Shown here piece after piece: positions 55,315-64,000 of a stretch of 64,000 bases of DNA. The notes under the pieces were generated by a model that saw only the letters and a list, made by a program, of their open reading frames with translations, searched no databases and was not told the origin of the DNA. Both the position numbers and the translations under genes were made by a program. The stretch's first letter is position 1; the number at the start of each line of letters is the position of its first letter. The stretch comes from Weeksellaceae bacterium (GTDB lineage Bacteria > Bacteroidota > Bacteroidia > Flavobacteriales > Weeksellaceae). The stretch is from contig JAKLPS010000014.1 in NCBI GenBank assembly GCA_022013695.1, positions 1-64,000 on the forward strand, in the 5' to 3' direction.

Positions 55315-56061
55315 ATGGAAGATCTGAAAAAGCTTATAAATATACATAGATTACCACAGCATGTTGCTGTGATAATGGATGGCAATGGCAGATGGGCAAA
55401 ATCCAGAGGAGAAGAAAGAACTTTCGGGCACAAAAACGCTATCACTGCAGTACGCAACGTCATCAATGCCTGCAACGAAATACATATTCCCTATCTCACC
55501 CTTTATACATTTTCCTCGGAGAATTGGAACCGGCCAAAAGAAGAGGTCGATACGCTGATGAACCTTCTGTCTGAAACATTGTTGCTGGAGGCAGAGGAAA
55601 TATTTTCCAAAGGATTGAGAATGCATGTCATCGGTGATGTTTCATCATTGCCAGATCTAGTCAAAGATCAATTGCTGAATGTGGTAGAACTTACAAAAAA
55701 TAATAAGGGCGGAAATCTGATTCTTGCCCTCAGCTACGGCTCACAGAAAGAAATTCTCAATGCCGTGAAGGAAATCAGCGCAGAAGTAAAAGAAGGTAAA
55801 TTGCAGATACCAGACATTGATGAGCAGTGCTTTCAAGATCACTTATATACCAAGGATTTTCCTCAGGTAGATCTGATGATAAGAACCAGTGGCGAGGTGC
55901 GCATCAGCAATTTTTTGCTTTGGCAGATTGCGTATGCTGAACTTCAGTTCTTAGATGTTCTGTGGCCAGATTTTACCAAAGAAACATTTTTTCAGTGCAT
56001 TTTAGATTACCAGAATAAGGAAAGAAGATACGGAAAGACAAGCGAGCAGCTGCTTTCATAA
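55315..56061 (+). CDS. uppS: Isoprenyl transferase (undecaprenyl diphosphate synthase)
   Basis: Cis-prenyltransferase that makes undecaprenyl diphosphate, the lipid carrier for peptidoglycan and surface glycans. Motifs: HVAVIMDGNGRWAKSRGEER (catalytic Asp), TLYTFSSENWNRPKEEV, and DLMIRTSGEVRISNFLLWQI near the C-terminus. 248 residues, normal length. The ATG giving MEDLKKLINIH is 4 bp after the preceding stop; an earlier in-frame start overlaps that gene and is not conserved-looking. Followed closely by bamA. Confidence 0.97.
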   Translation: MEDLKKLINIHRLPQHVAVIMDGNGRWAKSRGEERTFGHKNAITAVRNVINACNEIHIPYLTLYTFSSENWNRPKEEVDTLMNLLSETLLLEAEEIFSKGLRMHVIGDVSSLPDLVKDQLLNVVELTKNNKGGNLILALSYGSQKEILNAVKEISAEVKEGKLQIPDIDEQCFQDHLYTKDFPQVDLMIRTSGEVRISNFLLWQIAYAELQFLDVLWPDFTKETFFQCILDYQNKERRYGKTSEQLLS

Positions 56062-56091
56062 TATAGATTAGAAAAGAGAACTTCAATAAGA

Positions 56092-58626
56092 ATGAGATTA
56101 AGATTAATACCCATTATTTTGCTTGTAGCCACCGCGTTTTTGCACGCGCAGGTTACGCCACAGGGTACCAATGCAGAAAGCACAGAACTCGCCGCAAACC
56201 AGAGCCAAGAGTACATCCTGAAAGACATCATTGTCGATGGTGTCAAAAGATACAACCCCGCTCAGATATTGCGTTTCACAGGTCTGGTGAAGGGAGAGAA
56301 GTTGGAAATTCCGGGTCAGAGAGTCAGCAATGCGATCAAAAAACTTTGGGAGACGCAGTCTTTTTCCAAAGTAGAGGTCTATATTCAGGATGTGGAAGGG
56401 CAAAATGTGGTGCTACAATTCTCCTTGCAGGATCTTAAAGAACTTGGAGAAGTCAAATTCAAAGGCAAGGGAATCGGGAAATCCAAAAATGAAAAACTAA
56501 TTAAGGATAATAACCTGAAACCCGGCACCAAGATCAATAACAATTTGGTGTCCAGCCTTCAAAACAAAATCCCTCAAGAATATATTGCCAAAGGATTTTC
56601 CGACGCCAAAATTAATATTGCAGAGAAAACCAATGAAAAAGATCCTAATTTGGTAGATTGGACTATAGAAGTGGCCAAAGGTAAAAAAATCAAGATCGAT
56701 AAAATCCAATTTGAAGGCAATACCACTGTCTCCGATAGGAAATTGAGAAAAAAAGGATTCAAAGATACCAAACAGAAGCGCTTCATCGTAGGAATTCTAA
56801 AATCATCCAAATTTGTACAAGACAAATATGATGATGACAAGAAAAACCTCATCAACTATTACAACTCTCTTGGCTTCCGCGATGCAACCATCGTTTCCGA
56901 CTCCGTTACCCGAAGTAAAAAGGGTTACGACATTAACATAAAACTGAACGAAGGCAAAAAATATTATATTGGCGATATCAGTTTCATCGGCAATACCACT
57001 TTTACTACCGAATTTCTGGAGAGAATTTTAGGCTATAAAAAAGGTGATATTTATGATGCAGTAGGATTCAACAAAAAAGTGGGAGATGATGGTGGCAAGG
57101 AAGACGATTCCGACATCAAATCTATTTACATGAACAACGGATTCCTCTTCTCCAATGTCACGCCCATCGAAAAATCTGTAAAAGGAGATTCCATCAACCT
57201 CGAAATCAGAATCAGCGAAGGCGAAAAAGCCACTTGGAACCGAGTCACCTGGTCCGGCAACACCACCACGCATGACCACGTGATCCTACGCGCTTTGAGA
57301 ACAAAGCCAGGAGCACTTTTCGCAAAAACAGACATCAAAAGAACGTACTTCGACCTTGCCGGGATGCAGTTTTTTGATCCCCAACAAATTGGGACCGATG
57401 TAAAGCCTAATCCGCAGGACAACACCGTGAATATGCACTGGACTCTCGTAGAGAAAGGATCTTCTCAGGTGCAGCTGCAGGCGGGATATGGCGGTGGATC
57501 TTTTATTGGAACGCTCGGCTTGACCTTTAATAATTTCTCCCTTAGGAATTTTCTAAAATTAAAGGATTTCAAACCCGTTCCGCAAGGCGATGGCCAGACG
57601 CTTTCACTACAAGCGCAGGCGGGGCAGTACTTCACCAATTACGGGATTTCTTTCACAGAGCCTTGGGTTTTTGGAACCAGACCAACGGCACTTAGTGTTG
57701 GATTGAATTATTCTAATGTGAATTATTCTCAGGCCACTGGCGATCAGAAAATGGATATTTTCTCCGCTAGTGTGGGACTCACAAGGCTATTGAAATGGCC
57801 AGATGATTATTTTTCGCTTTATACAGGAATCCAATTTCAAAGTTATAAATTTAGTAATTATCCGTTCTATTTTGGTGATGCGCTGGAGTATAACGGCAAT
57901 ACAAAATCTTTCAGTTTCAACATCGGTTTGAGCAGAAATTCTGCCGGATTGGACCCTGTTTTTCCCACTTATGGCTCCAATATAGAAGCAACGCTGAAAT
58001 TTACACCACCGTATTCTTGGTTCGAGAACAAAGATTATGCTACGATGAGCACGCTCGAAAAGTACAAGTGGATGGAATTCTATAAAGTGAAGCTAAAAGC
58101 GGATTTTTATAACGAAGTTATTGGAAAACTGGTTCTGCGTACCACCGGCGAAATGGGATTCCTCAATGGATACTCCAAAGAACTCGGTCCGCCACCGTTT
58201 GAAAGATATTACGTTGGAGGTGTGGGCTTGTTCAACGGTAGATATGATGGTAGAGAACTGGTGCCTTTGCGCGGTTACGAAAACGCCTCATCCACCGGCT
58301 TTAGTCCATCTTCGACTTACGATATTACCCCGTACGGAGGAGCAACGATCTACAATAGATTTGCTGCCGAACTAAGATATCCAATCTCTATGAATCAGAC
58401 GGCCAAGATCTTTGTTTTGACTTTCGTAGAAGCAGGAAATGCCTGGAACAGTTATGGAACCTATAATCCTTTCAAATTGAAAAGGTCCGCGGGTCTTGGC
58501 ATCCGGGTTTCTATGTCTGCATTCGGATTGATTGGGTTTGATTTCGCCTACGGATTTGATAAAACCTTGGGAAGTACTGAGCCAGCGGGCTGGCAACAAC
58601 ATTTCTTGATGAATCAACCATTATAA
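56092..58626 (+). CDS. bamA: Outer membrane protein assembly factor BamA
   Basis: Central component of the beta-barrel assembly machinery, 844 residues. A signal peptide (LRLIPIILLVATAFLHAQ) is followed by five POTRA-type domains, for example YILKDIIVDGVKRYNPAQIL, IKIDKIQFEGNTTVSDRKLR, YYIGDISFIGNTTFTTEFLE and ATWNRVTWSGNTTTHDHVIL. The C-terminal 16-stranded barrel begins near residue 460 (VQLQAGYGGGSFIGTLGLTF) and includes GGVGLFNGRYDG with REL-VPLRGYE. Two chaperone genes follow. Confidence 0.96.
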   Translation: MRLRLIPIILLVATAFLHAQVTPQGTNAESTELAANQSQEYILKDIIVDGVKRYNPAQILRFTGLVKGEKLEIPGQRVSNAIKKLWETQSFSKVEVYIQDVEGQNVVLQFSLQDLKELGEVKFKGKGIGKSKNEKLIKDNNLKPGTKINNNLVSSLQNKIPQEYIAKGFSDAKINIAEKTNEKDPNLVDWTIEVAKGKKIKIDKIQFEGNTTVSDRKLRKKGFKDTKQKRFIVGILKSSKFVQDKYDDDKKNLINYYNSLGFRDATIVSDSVTRSKKGYDINIKLNEGKKYYIGDISFIGNTTFTTEFLERILGYKKGDIYDAVGFNKKVGDDGGKEDDSDIKSIYMNNGFLFSNVTPIEKSVKGDSINLEIRISEGEKATWNRVTWSGNTTTHDHVILRALRTKPGALFAKTDIKRTYFDLAGMQFFDPQQIGTDVKPNPQDNTVNMHWTLVEKGSSQVQLQAGYGGGSFIGTLGLTFNNFSLRNFLKLKDFKPVPQGDGQTLSLQAQAGQYFTNYGISFTEPWVFGTRPTALSVGLNYSNVNYSQATGDQKMDIFSASVGLTRLLKWPDDYFSLYTGIQFQSYKFSNYPFYFGDALEYNGNTKSFSFNIGLSRNSAGLDPVFPTYGSNIEATLKFTPPYSWFENKDYATMSTLEKYKWMEFYKVKLKADFYNEVIGKLVLRTTGEMGFLNGYSKELGPPPFERYYVGGVGLFNGRYDGRELVPLRGYENASSTGFSPSSTYDITPYGGATIYNRFAAELRYPISMNQTAKIFVLTFVEAGNAWNSYGTYNPFKLKRSAGLGIRVSMSAFGLIGFDFAYGFDKTLGSTEPAGWQQHFLMNQPL

Positions 58627-58648
58627 AATAATTTTTTATTTTTACACG

Positions 58649-59263
58649 ATGAAAAAAATAGCCTTCATAATAACCATCCTCTTTACATCAACGCAGATTG
58701 CCGCGCAGAAAATTGGCGTGGTAGACACCAACTACGTTTTGAGCAAATTGCCTCAATATAAAGAGGCAGAGAACCGACTCAATACACAAGTTTCCCAATG
58801 GCAGTCGGATTTGCAGCGTTTGCAATCAGAATATGAAAGAAAAAGAGAAGCCTTCGAAAACGAAAAGGTGCTTCTCGTAGGAGATCAACTCAAGCTTCGA
58901 GAAAAAGAAGTAGTAGATTTGGAAACCAACATCCGAAATACAATTGGCGGAAGATTTGGAACCAACGGCGAGATCAATCAATTGAGATCCAGCCTCACCA
59001 AACCCTTCCAAGATCAGATCTGGAATGCCATCAAAACCGTTTCTACAAAGAATAATCTGGGCATAGTTCTTGATAAAAGTAACAACATTAGCGTTATTTT
59101 TCTCGATAAAAAATATGACTACACCGAAGCTGTCCTAAGCCTTTTGGGCAAGACACTTCCCAAAGCAGAAGAGCCCAAAAGCAATACCCGCCCCGGCGTC
59201 AATCAAAAGGGAAAATCAGACTCCAGATCTAAAGGAGCGATGCAACAAAGGTCAAAATCTTAA
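58649..59263 (+). CDS. OmpH/Skp family periplasmic chaperone, copy 1
   Basis: A 204-residue exported protein with a signal peptide (first 19 residues, ending IAAQ) and the OmpH/Skp fold: KIGVVDTNYVLSKLPQYKEA starts the domain, and the long coiled-coil arm runs about residues 40-95. It holds unfolded outer-membrane proteins in the periplasm. Compared with the next copy it has an extra C-terminal tail rich in Lys, Ser, Arg and Gln (about 35 residues, NTRPGVNQKGKSDSRSKGA), whose role is unknown. It is 22 bp after bamA. Confidence 0.93.
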   Translation: MKKIAFIITILFTSTQIAAQKIGVVDTNYVLSKLPQYKEAENRLNTQVSQWQSDLQRLQSEYERKREAFENEKVLLVGDQLKLREKEVVDLETNIRNTIGGRFGTNGEINQLRSSLTKPFQDQIWNAIKTVSTKNNLGIVLDKSNNISVIFLDKKYDYTEAVLSLLGKTLPKAEEPKSNTRPGVNQKGKSDSRSKGAMQQRSKS

Positions 59264-59310
59264 GAATCCGAACTTTAAATTATTATAAATTATAAACATC
59301 ACTTTTAAAA

Positions 59311-59811
59311 ATGAACAAACTAAATGTATTATTGGTAGCCGTCGTAATGGTTTTTGCCACAGGATTTGCCAACGCTCAGAAATTAGCTTCTGTTGACGTC
59401 AATTCAATTTTTACTTCTATGCCAGAAATGAAAGCGCTTGATGCGCAATTGCAAACTTTGCAAACTACAAAACAAACTGAGTTGGAAAAACAAGGAAAGT
59501 CTCTTCAAGACTTGATGAAAAAATATCAGGACGAAGCGCCTAAGCAAACGCAAGCCATCAACGAGCAAAGAAGCCAAGAAGTTCAAAAACTTCAGGACAA
59601 CCTTCAGCAATTGTATGCTGCTGCACAGAAAGATATTGCCGCAAAAAGAGATGCTGGATTAGATCCAATCGAGAAAAAAATCAACGATGCAATCTCTAAA
59701 GTTTCTAAAGCTGCTTCTTACGAATTTGTTTTCGATGCTTCCAGCCCAGCCTTGTTATACAAAGCCGGTGTAGATGCTACAGCAGCGGTTAAAAAAGAAT
59801 TAGGTCTCTAA
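59311..59811 (+). CDS. OmpH/Skp family periplasmic chaperone, copy 2
   Basis: A 166-residue paralogue of the preceding gene. Signal peptide VVMVFATGFANAQ, then KLASVDVNSIFTSMPEMKAL, a Lys/Gln-rich coiled coil (about residues 40-110) and the ending FDASSPALLYKAGVDATAAV. It completes the bamA-skp-skp run, 47 bp after copy 1, and is followed by a strong terminator. Confidence 0.94.
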   Translation: MNKLNVLLVAVVMVFATGFANAQKLASVDVNSIFTSMPEMKALDAQLQTLQTTKQTELEKQGKSLQDLMKKYQDEAPKQTQAINEQRSQEVQKLQDNLQQLYAAAQKDIAAKRDAGLDPIEKKINDAISKVSKAASYEFVFDASSPALLYKAGVDATAAVKKELGL

Positions 59812-59832
59812 TTGAGAATAAAAAAACAGTGA

Positions 59833-59868
59833 GAACCGTCCCGAAAATTTTCGGGACGGTTTTTTGGG
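59833..59868 (+). terminator. Intrinsic terminator after the bamA-skp-skp run
   Basis: AACCGTCCCGAAAA / TTTTCGGGACGGTT followed by T's: a near-perfect hairpin with almost no loop. Confidence 0.93.
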
Positions 59869-59879
59869 AATATTGATTT

Positions 59880-60362
59880 ATGGAAAAAGAATTTTCATCT
59901 AAGGTAAAAATCCGCTTTTCAGATTGCGATCCCATTGGGCATCTGAACAACGTCAAATATCTCGAGTATATGCTCCACGCGCGGGAAGACCACGTGGAAC
60001 AGAATTACGGATTTACGTACGAGCAGTACTTGGAAAAGACAGGCTCCATTTGGATCACCATCAACAACGAAATTGCGTATCTAAAAGAAGTAAGATACAA
60101 CTCCACCGTAGAAATCACGAGCAAAACTATTTTTGTAAATGATCTCACAGTCGTCGTAGAATTATTGATGAAAGACGAAAAAGGCCGCATCAACGCGGTT
60201 TTTTGGCTGACGGTAATCTACTTCAATATGAAAAACAGAAAGGCGGAGAAAATGCCGGAATCTATTTTATCTCAATTTGCCCATTTTGTCGTAGAAATTG
60301 AGCAGAAAACCTTCAAAGAACGGGTAGGTTTTTTCAGAAGTCAAAATAAAACCAAATCATGA
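59880..60362 (+). CDS. Acyl-CoA thioesterase, hotdog fold (4HBT-like)
   Basis: A 160-residue hotdog-fold thioesterase. The 4HBT signature is VKIRFSDCDPIGHLNNVKYL (residues 8-27) with the catalytic-type Asp and His, followed by EYMLHAREDHVEQNYGF. It would hydrolyse short or aromatic acyl-CoA esters; the substrate cannot be inferred. Its stop overlaps the start of the next gene, so the two are coupled. Confidence 0.9.
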   Translation: MEKEFSSKVKIRFSDCDPIGHLNNVKYLEYMLHAREDHVEQNYGFTYEQYLEKTGSIWITINNEIAYLKEVRYNSTVEITSKTIFVNDLTVVVELLMKDEKGRINAVFWLTVIYFNMKNRKAEKMPESILSQFAHFVVEIEQKTFKERVGFFRSQNKTKS

Positions 60363-61231
60363 TGAAAAGAATATTGGTTGTGGGCGCAAATGGTCAGCTA
60401 GGCCATTGCCTTCAAAAATTAGCACCGGAATATCACGACCAGTTTGATTTTAATTTCACAGGATCCGACGCCCTCGATATTACCAATAAATCCCAGATTG
60501 AGAAACAATTCGAAGAGTATCAACCCGATTTTGTCATCAACGCCTCTGCTTACACGGCGGTAGATCTGGCGGAAAAGGAAGGAGAAAAAGCTTTTGCTGT
60601 CAATGCAACTGGAGTTGGAAATTTGGCCGAAACTTGCCGAGATCACCACGCCGTTTTGATTCATGTTTCTACAGATTATGTGTTTGATGGAGAAACCAAT
60701 CTGAGCTATTCCGAGGACGATTTTACCGACCCAATCGGAGTTTACGGCGCTTCTAAGCAAAAAGGGGAAGAACTGGCTTTGGAAAATAATCCGCAAACCG
60801 TGATTTTGCGAACCTCGTGGCTCTATTCAGAATTCAACAAGAATTTTGTGAAAACGATGCTTCATTTGTTCAGTGTCAAAGACGAATTGGGCATTGTAGG
60901 CGATCAATACGGACAGCCGACGAACGCCAATGATCTTGCCAAAGCCATTATGGACATCATCGAAGCTAAAAATAAAACTTTCGGAATCTATCATTTTTCC
61001 AATTATCCCGAAACCACTTGGTACGAATTTGCCCAAAAAATAAAAGAATTTTCGGGTTCCAACGTTTTACTCAAAGCGATTGCAACTGCAGAGTTCCCAA
61101 CTCCGGCAAAGCGGCCCAAAAGAAGCACAATGTCTTTGGACAAAATCGAGAAAGACTACCAAATAGAGCCGAAACATTGGGAAAACAGCCTTCAGGATTG
61201 TATAGAAATCCTAAAAATAACCAATGCGTAA
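60359..61231 (+). CDS. rfbD: dTDP-4-dehydrorhamnose reductase (RmlD)
   Basis: NAD(P)H-dependent short-chain reductase family member, 290 residues, that finishes dTDP-L-rhamnose synthesis. The Rossmann motif is GANGQLGHCLQKLAPEY (about residues 9-25), then SAYTAVDLAEKEGEKAFAVN, STDYVFDGETN, and the catalytic YxxxK in YGASKQKGEE. The remaining rml genes are not next to it. Two adjacent ATG codons are possible starts. It overlaps the thioesterase gene by 4 bp and the next gene by 8 bp. Confidence 0.94.
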   Translation: MMKRILVVGANGQLGHCLQKLAPEYHDQFDFNFTGSDALDITNKSQIEKQFEEYQPDFVINASAYTAVDLAEKEGEKAFAVNATGVGNLAETCRDHHAVLIHVSTDYVFDGETNLSYSEDDFTDPIGVYGASKQKGEELALENNPQTVILRTSWLYSEFNKNFVKTMLHLFSVKDELGIVGDQYGQPTNANDLAKAIMDIIEAKNKTFGIYHFSNYPETTWYEFAQKIKEFSGSNVLLKAIATAEFPTPAKRPKRSTMSLDKIEKDYQIEPKHWENSLQDCIEILKITNA

Positions 61232-61904
61232 AATCCTATTTTTAGTTGCTGTTTTTTGTTTCCAATTCTTTTACCTTCAGATCGTTGCGCTGAACAAAGT
61301 TGTGAAAACCAACGAAAACAAAGACAAGTTTTTGTATAAAATCGAGGACTTTTCTAAATCGGAATTCCTGGGTGAGATCCTTGTGAACGCCTATTCTAAC
61401 GAGGATGTCGAAATATTTTCGGACATTTATAAAAAAGCCAAACAAATCGGCGCCAACACTTTTGCCTTAAAACCGATCGAAAATATTGATGGCACGATCC
61501 AGAAGTTCAATCCGGCTTATTATTTTCTCAATCTTTATTATACGAATGCGGAGGAGATTCCAAATGAAGAAAATGTGGCCTACCTGATCTCGTCTTCGGA
61601 CAAGAGTCAGAAAATTAATATTAATAACCAAACCATCGAGTTGCAGGCAAGAAGTTTCCTCAAATTGGATTTGACAAAGAGCGAAATTATGTCAGTCTCT
61701 ACGAGAAAACTGCTGGGGTCAATGGTAAAATTGTCCTCAAAATCGGGACAGCCCAGCTTATATTTATCTTTGACTAATTTTAAAATTCATAGCAACGATA
61801 GTATCTACGGCGGCGTCAACTTCAAATCGGGCGATATTACCGGCTTGGAAAAATCGTTTGGTATGTTTTTGACTACCATCTATACAGAACAAAAAAAGGA
61901 TTAA
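61224..61904 (+). CDS. Exported hypothetical protein
   Basis: I do not recognise the family. The 226-residue product starts with an uncleaved or weakly cleaved signal (MRKILFLVAVFCFQFFYLQI). The rest is soluble, Lys/Asn/Ser-rich, with no Cys lipobox. GANTFALKPIENIDGTIQKF and YYFLNLYYTNAEEIPNEEN are its most regular pieces. Its start overlaps the 3' end of the RmlD-like gene by 8 bp, so it is co-transcribed. Confidence 0.85.
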   Translation: MRKILFLVAVFCFQFFYLQIVALNKVVKTNENKDKFLYKIEDFSKSEFLGEILVNAYSNEDVEIFSDIYKKAKQIGANTFALKPIENIDGTIQKFNPAYYFLNLYYTNAEEIPNEENVAYLISSSDKSQKININNQTIELQARSFLKLDLTKSEIMSVSTRKLLGSMVKLSSKSGQPSLYLSLTNFKIHSNDSIYGGVNFKSGDITGLEKSFGMFLTTIYTEQKKD

Positions 61905-62032
61905 TGTTAATAAGTTGTAACAGTCGAAGTGCTTATTTTCAGAATTTAATTTATTAACTTTATACAAGCAGATTTCAGAACCGGGTATTTGTAATTCTCA
62001 ACACTCAATCTCTAGTCTAAATCGAAACACTA

Positions 62033-63403
62033 TTGGAAGAATTTTTTGAAAACGAACTTGCTAAAAAGTTCGAAGAAATGATAGAGAATAATGATGAATT
62101 CTATTTCGATACCGAAGAGTATATAGAAATAATCATCTATTATCTGGAGCTGGGAGATTATAGCTATGCAGAAATGGCGGTGAATCACGCTCTGAAAATA
62201 CATCCAAATTCCATAGAAATCAAGACCAAACAACTGGAGGTTTTCCTGGAATTGGAACGTTACAGCAAAGCCAAAATTCTGATGGATGAACTGCATCAGT
62301 CGTCTTTGGAAGATACAGATTTCTTGGTCTGCTGCGCCAAGTATTACTCAAACCTTGGAAATCCAAAAAAATCCATCGAATATTGCCAGAAAGCTTTGGA
62401 GCTGGAGGAGGAAGAAAATTTTCTTCATAATTTCATCGCAGACGAATTTGTAAATCTCGATGATCCCTTCAACGCACTGAAACATTACACCACCGCTCTG
62501 GAACACGATCCCTACGATGACTATTCCTTGGAAAATGTGATGATCTGTTACAGCAAACTCAATCGCTCGCAGGAAGCCTTGGATTTTCTCAATCAATATC
62601 TGGACAGGTTTTCTTTCTCTGAAACCGCCTGGTACGAGTACGGACAGTTCCACTTCAACAAAAAAAATTACGAAGAAGCCATCAACGGTTTCGACTATTT
62701 GTTGGCGATCAATTCTCAGGCTGTTGGCGTCTATGCCAATAAGGCCGCCTGCTTCGAAGCGATGGGAGAGTGGGACAAGGCCATCGCAGTTTATGAAGAA
62801 ATGCTGGATTTGGAATATACCAAGGCATTTACTTTTTATAAAATCGGTTTGTGCTACAAAGAAGCAAAAAAACTGGTTCCGGCGTTGGCATCTTTCCAAA
62901 AATCTTTACGAGAAGATCCTCAGTTTTACCTTGCCATGATGGAGCAGTCACACATCTATGAAGAGCTGGGAAATCCGAAGGAAGCGCTTTATTTCGCTCA
63001 GGAAGCCACCGCCCTCAGCGAAGGAAACGTGGAGTATCAGAAACGTTTGGCATTTCTCTACATCACATGCGGCGATTACGAAGAAAGCTTGAGCTGTCTC
63101 AAAAAATTGATCGAATCTGAACCGACGAGGTTCTACAATTGGTACGCCTACTCAGAAGTTCTGATGCTGATCGGCGAATATGAAGAAGCGGTTACCATTT
63201 TGGAAAAAGCCCTGAAAGCGCATCCTCGTGCCGAATTATACTATCAGCTCAGCAACTGCTATTTCCATTTGAAAAGCAAAACCGAAGGCATCGTGATGCT
63301 AGAAAAAGCTTTGGAACTGGATCCTACACTCAGCAAAGATATGCAGCAGAAATATCCGTTCATTAAGGAACAGGTCAAAAAAATAAAGACCAAAAAGAAA
63401 TAA
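62033..63403 (+). CDS. Tetratricopeptide repeat protein
   Basis: A 456-residue, almost all-helical protein made of about ten TPR units, for example DYSYAEMAVNHALKIHPNSI, NPKKSIEYCQKALELEEEEN, DPFNALKHYTTALEHDPYDD, EWDKAIAVYEEMLDLEYTKA and EYEEAVTILEKALKAHPRAE. TPR arrays bind partner proteins. No signal peptide is seen, so a cytoplasmic scaffold is likely; the partner is unknown. Translation begins with TTG (MEEFFENELAKKFEE), and no ATG lies in a better position. Confidence 0.9.
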   Translation: MEEFFENELAKKFEEMIENNDEFYFDTEEYIEIIIYYLELGDYSYAEMAVNHALKIHPNSIEIKTKQLEVFLELERYSKAKILMDELHQSSLEDTDFLVCCAKYYSNLGNPKKSIEYCQKALELEEEENFLHNFIADEFVNLDDPFNALKHYTTALEHDPYDDYSLENVMICYSKLNRSQEALDFLNQYLDRFSFSETAWYEYGQFHFNKKNYEEAINGFDYLLAINSQAVGVYANKAACFEAMGEWDKAIAVYEEMLDLEYTKAFTFYKIGLCYKEAKKLVPALASFQKSLREDPQFYLAMMEQSHIYEELGNPKEALYFAQEATALSEGNVEYQKRLAFLYITCGDYEESLSCLKKLIESEPTRFYNWYAYSEVLMLIGEYEEAVTILEKALKAHPRAELYYQLSNCYFHLKSKTEGIVMLEKALELDPTLSKDMQQKYPFIKEQVKKIKTKKK

Positions 63404-63404
63404 A

Positions 63405-63440
63405 ATGAAAGCTCAGATTCGTCCGAGCTTTTTTCATTTT
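63405..63440 (+). terminator. Intrinsic terminator after the TPR gene
   Basis: Stem AAGCTC / GAGCTT with an 11-base loop and a T run, directly after the stop codon; it is extended by AAATGA / TCATTT outside. Confidence 0.8.
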
Positions 63441-63508
63441 TTAGGAGCCATTAAATCCAATGATTTGCATTTTTTTATAGAAATGAAGGAGATTTAATTT
63501 CGCAATAT

Positions 63509-64000
63509 CTAAGAAATTAGAGCCTCTTTTTGCCCGCGCTTTAACATATGAAGATAGTCGTTTTTTGGAATCATTTTGGCGCCTAGACTTTCCAAATGTT
63601 CAGAATAGATTTGACAATCAATCAGATCCCATTCATTCTGATATTTGCTTGTAAAATGAATAAATCCTGCTTTCGAAGCGTTGGAAACTTTGGCAAACAT
63701 ACTTTCGCCACAGAAAACCCGTCCCACTTCCACACCATAAAATCCACCGACCAATTCACCGTTCTGCCAAACCTCAAAACTTTTTGCTTTCCCACATTGA
63801 TGTAGTTTTAAAAATGATTGGATGAGTTCTTCGTGGATCCAGGTTCCGTCCTGATCTTTTCTTTCGGCCATTTGGCAACTCCTCATCACTTTTTCGAAAC
63901 ATTTATTTTCTGTGAACTCAAAAACATTACCTCTCATAATTTTCTTCATCGATTTTGAGATTTTGAGGTCATTGGGGAACAAAACAAATCTCGGATCTGG
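63509..64000 (-). CDS. aat: Leucyl/phenylalanyl-tRNA-protein transferase, 5' end outside window
   Basis: Adds Leu or Phe to N-terminal Lys or Arg of proteins, marking them for ClpAP degradation (N-degron pathway). The frame is open through the right edge, where it reads PDPRFVLFPNDLKISKSMKK, a conserved Aat segment just inside the usual N-terminus. GGFYGVEVGRVFCGESMFAK, then NASKAGFIHF and LIDCQIYSEHLESLGAKMI follow. Only the C-terminal portion, about 163 residues, is visible; the start codon lies to the right. Confidence 0.94.
   Translation of the reverse strand, partial: PDPRFVLFPNDLKISKSMKKIMRGNVFEFTENKCFEKVMRSCQMAERKDQDGTWIHEELIQSFLKLHQCGKAKSFEVWQNGELVGGFYGVEVGRVFCGESMFAKVSNASKAGFIHFTSKYQNEWDLIDCQIYSEHLESLGAKMIPKNDYLHMLKRGQKEALIS

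Noticed and set aside
1-64000. CRISPR array, prophage, integron or tRNA genes
   Set aside because: No regularly spaced direct repeats, phage structural genes, integrase or cloverleaf sequences were seen on either strand; a tRNA scan would be needed to be certain.

Overview
The window reads as a chromosomal segment from a member of the Bacteroidota, class Flavobacteriia, most like Chryseobacterium, Epilithonimonas or a close relative (Weeksellaceae). The evidence is the gene content (type IX secretion plug protein, DUF2480, ribosomal protein THX, a 301-residue NusB, DUF6089, the order bamA-skp-skp after uppS), the moderately AT-rich composition, the scarcity of Shine-Dalgarno sequences and the repeated TAnnTTTG-type -7 promoter boxes. 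Genus assignment is inference. Most of the window is housekeeping chromosome, and no large mobile island or phage is present.

Layout. 1-690: the 3' end of a 5S rRNA gene with its terminator, then the RNase P RNA gene on the minus strand. 685-3777: aroC, an AT-rich orphan gene and two thioredoxin-fold genes, closely packed on the plus strand. 3849-9933 (minus): yajC, a DUF1573 lipoprotein, nusB, an ECF sigma factor with a membrane partner, an acyltransferase and aspS. 10144-15925: THX, a GT-C-like membrane protein, DUF2480, a structured intergenic element, lpxB, a DinB-fold gene and comEC. 16039-22251: a luciferase-like oxidoreductase, the ppk-ppx polyphosphate pair, and dnaK behind a sigma-54-like promoter. 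22297-23496: a decayed insertion sequence with 16-bp perfect terminal inverted repeats. 23584-31807: a GNAT protein, the T9SS plug protein, an MBL hydrolase, recJ, divergent katA and oxyR, and metK preceded by a SAM-II-type riboswitch. 31950-37360: a secreted protein, a second ECF sigma factor followed by a 45-residue basic protein, a YjjG-type phosphatase, trpS, a collapsed MNT-HepT toxin-antitoxin remnant, then the block transcribed from ileS through a DksA-like gene and two small genes to lspA. 37511-43749: ileS and topA.

44002-54348 is a surface polysaccharide locus: two multi-membrane-span proteins, an EpsG-like polymerase, a family 2 glycosyltransferase, a WecA/MraY-type initiating transferase, a Wza-type export lipoprotein and a Wzc-type tyrosine kinase ending in ten Gly-Tyr repeats. 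It contains an arginase-fold protein that appears to have lost its metal ligands. 54522-59811 is an envelope biogenesis block (DUF6089, uppS, bamA, two skp/ompH paralogues). 59880-64000 holds a thioesterase, an RmlD-like reductase, an exported protein, a TPR protein and the truncated aat gene.

The genes connect around envelope building: UppS makes the lipid carrier, the WecA-like enzyme and glycosyltransferases load sugars on it, EpsG, Wza and Wzc polymerise and export, and BamA with Skp assembles outer-membrane proteins. I found no unmistakable new defence or metabolic system. The best leads are the intergenic structured element near 12215-12320, the ECF sigma factor with its small basic neighbour, the arginase pseudoenzyme in the polysaccharide operon, the Gly-Tyr tail of Wzc and the metK riboswitch.
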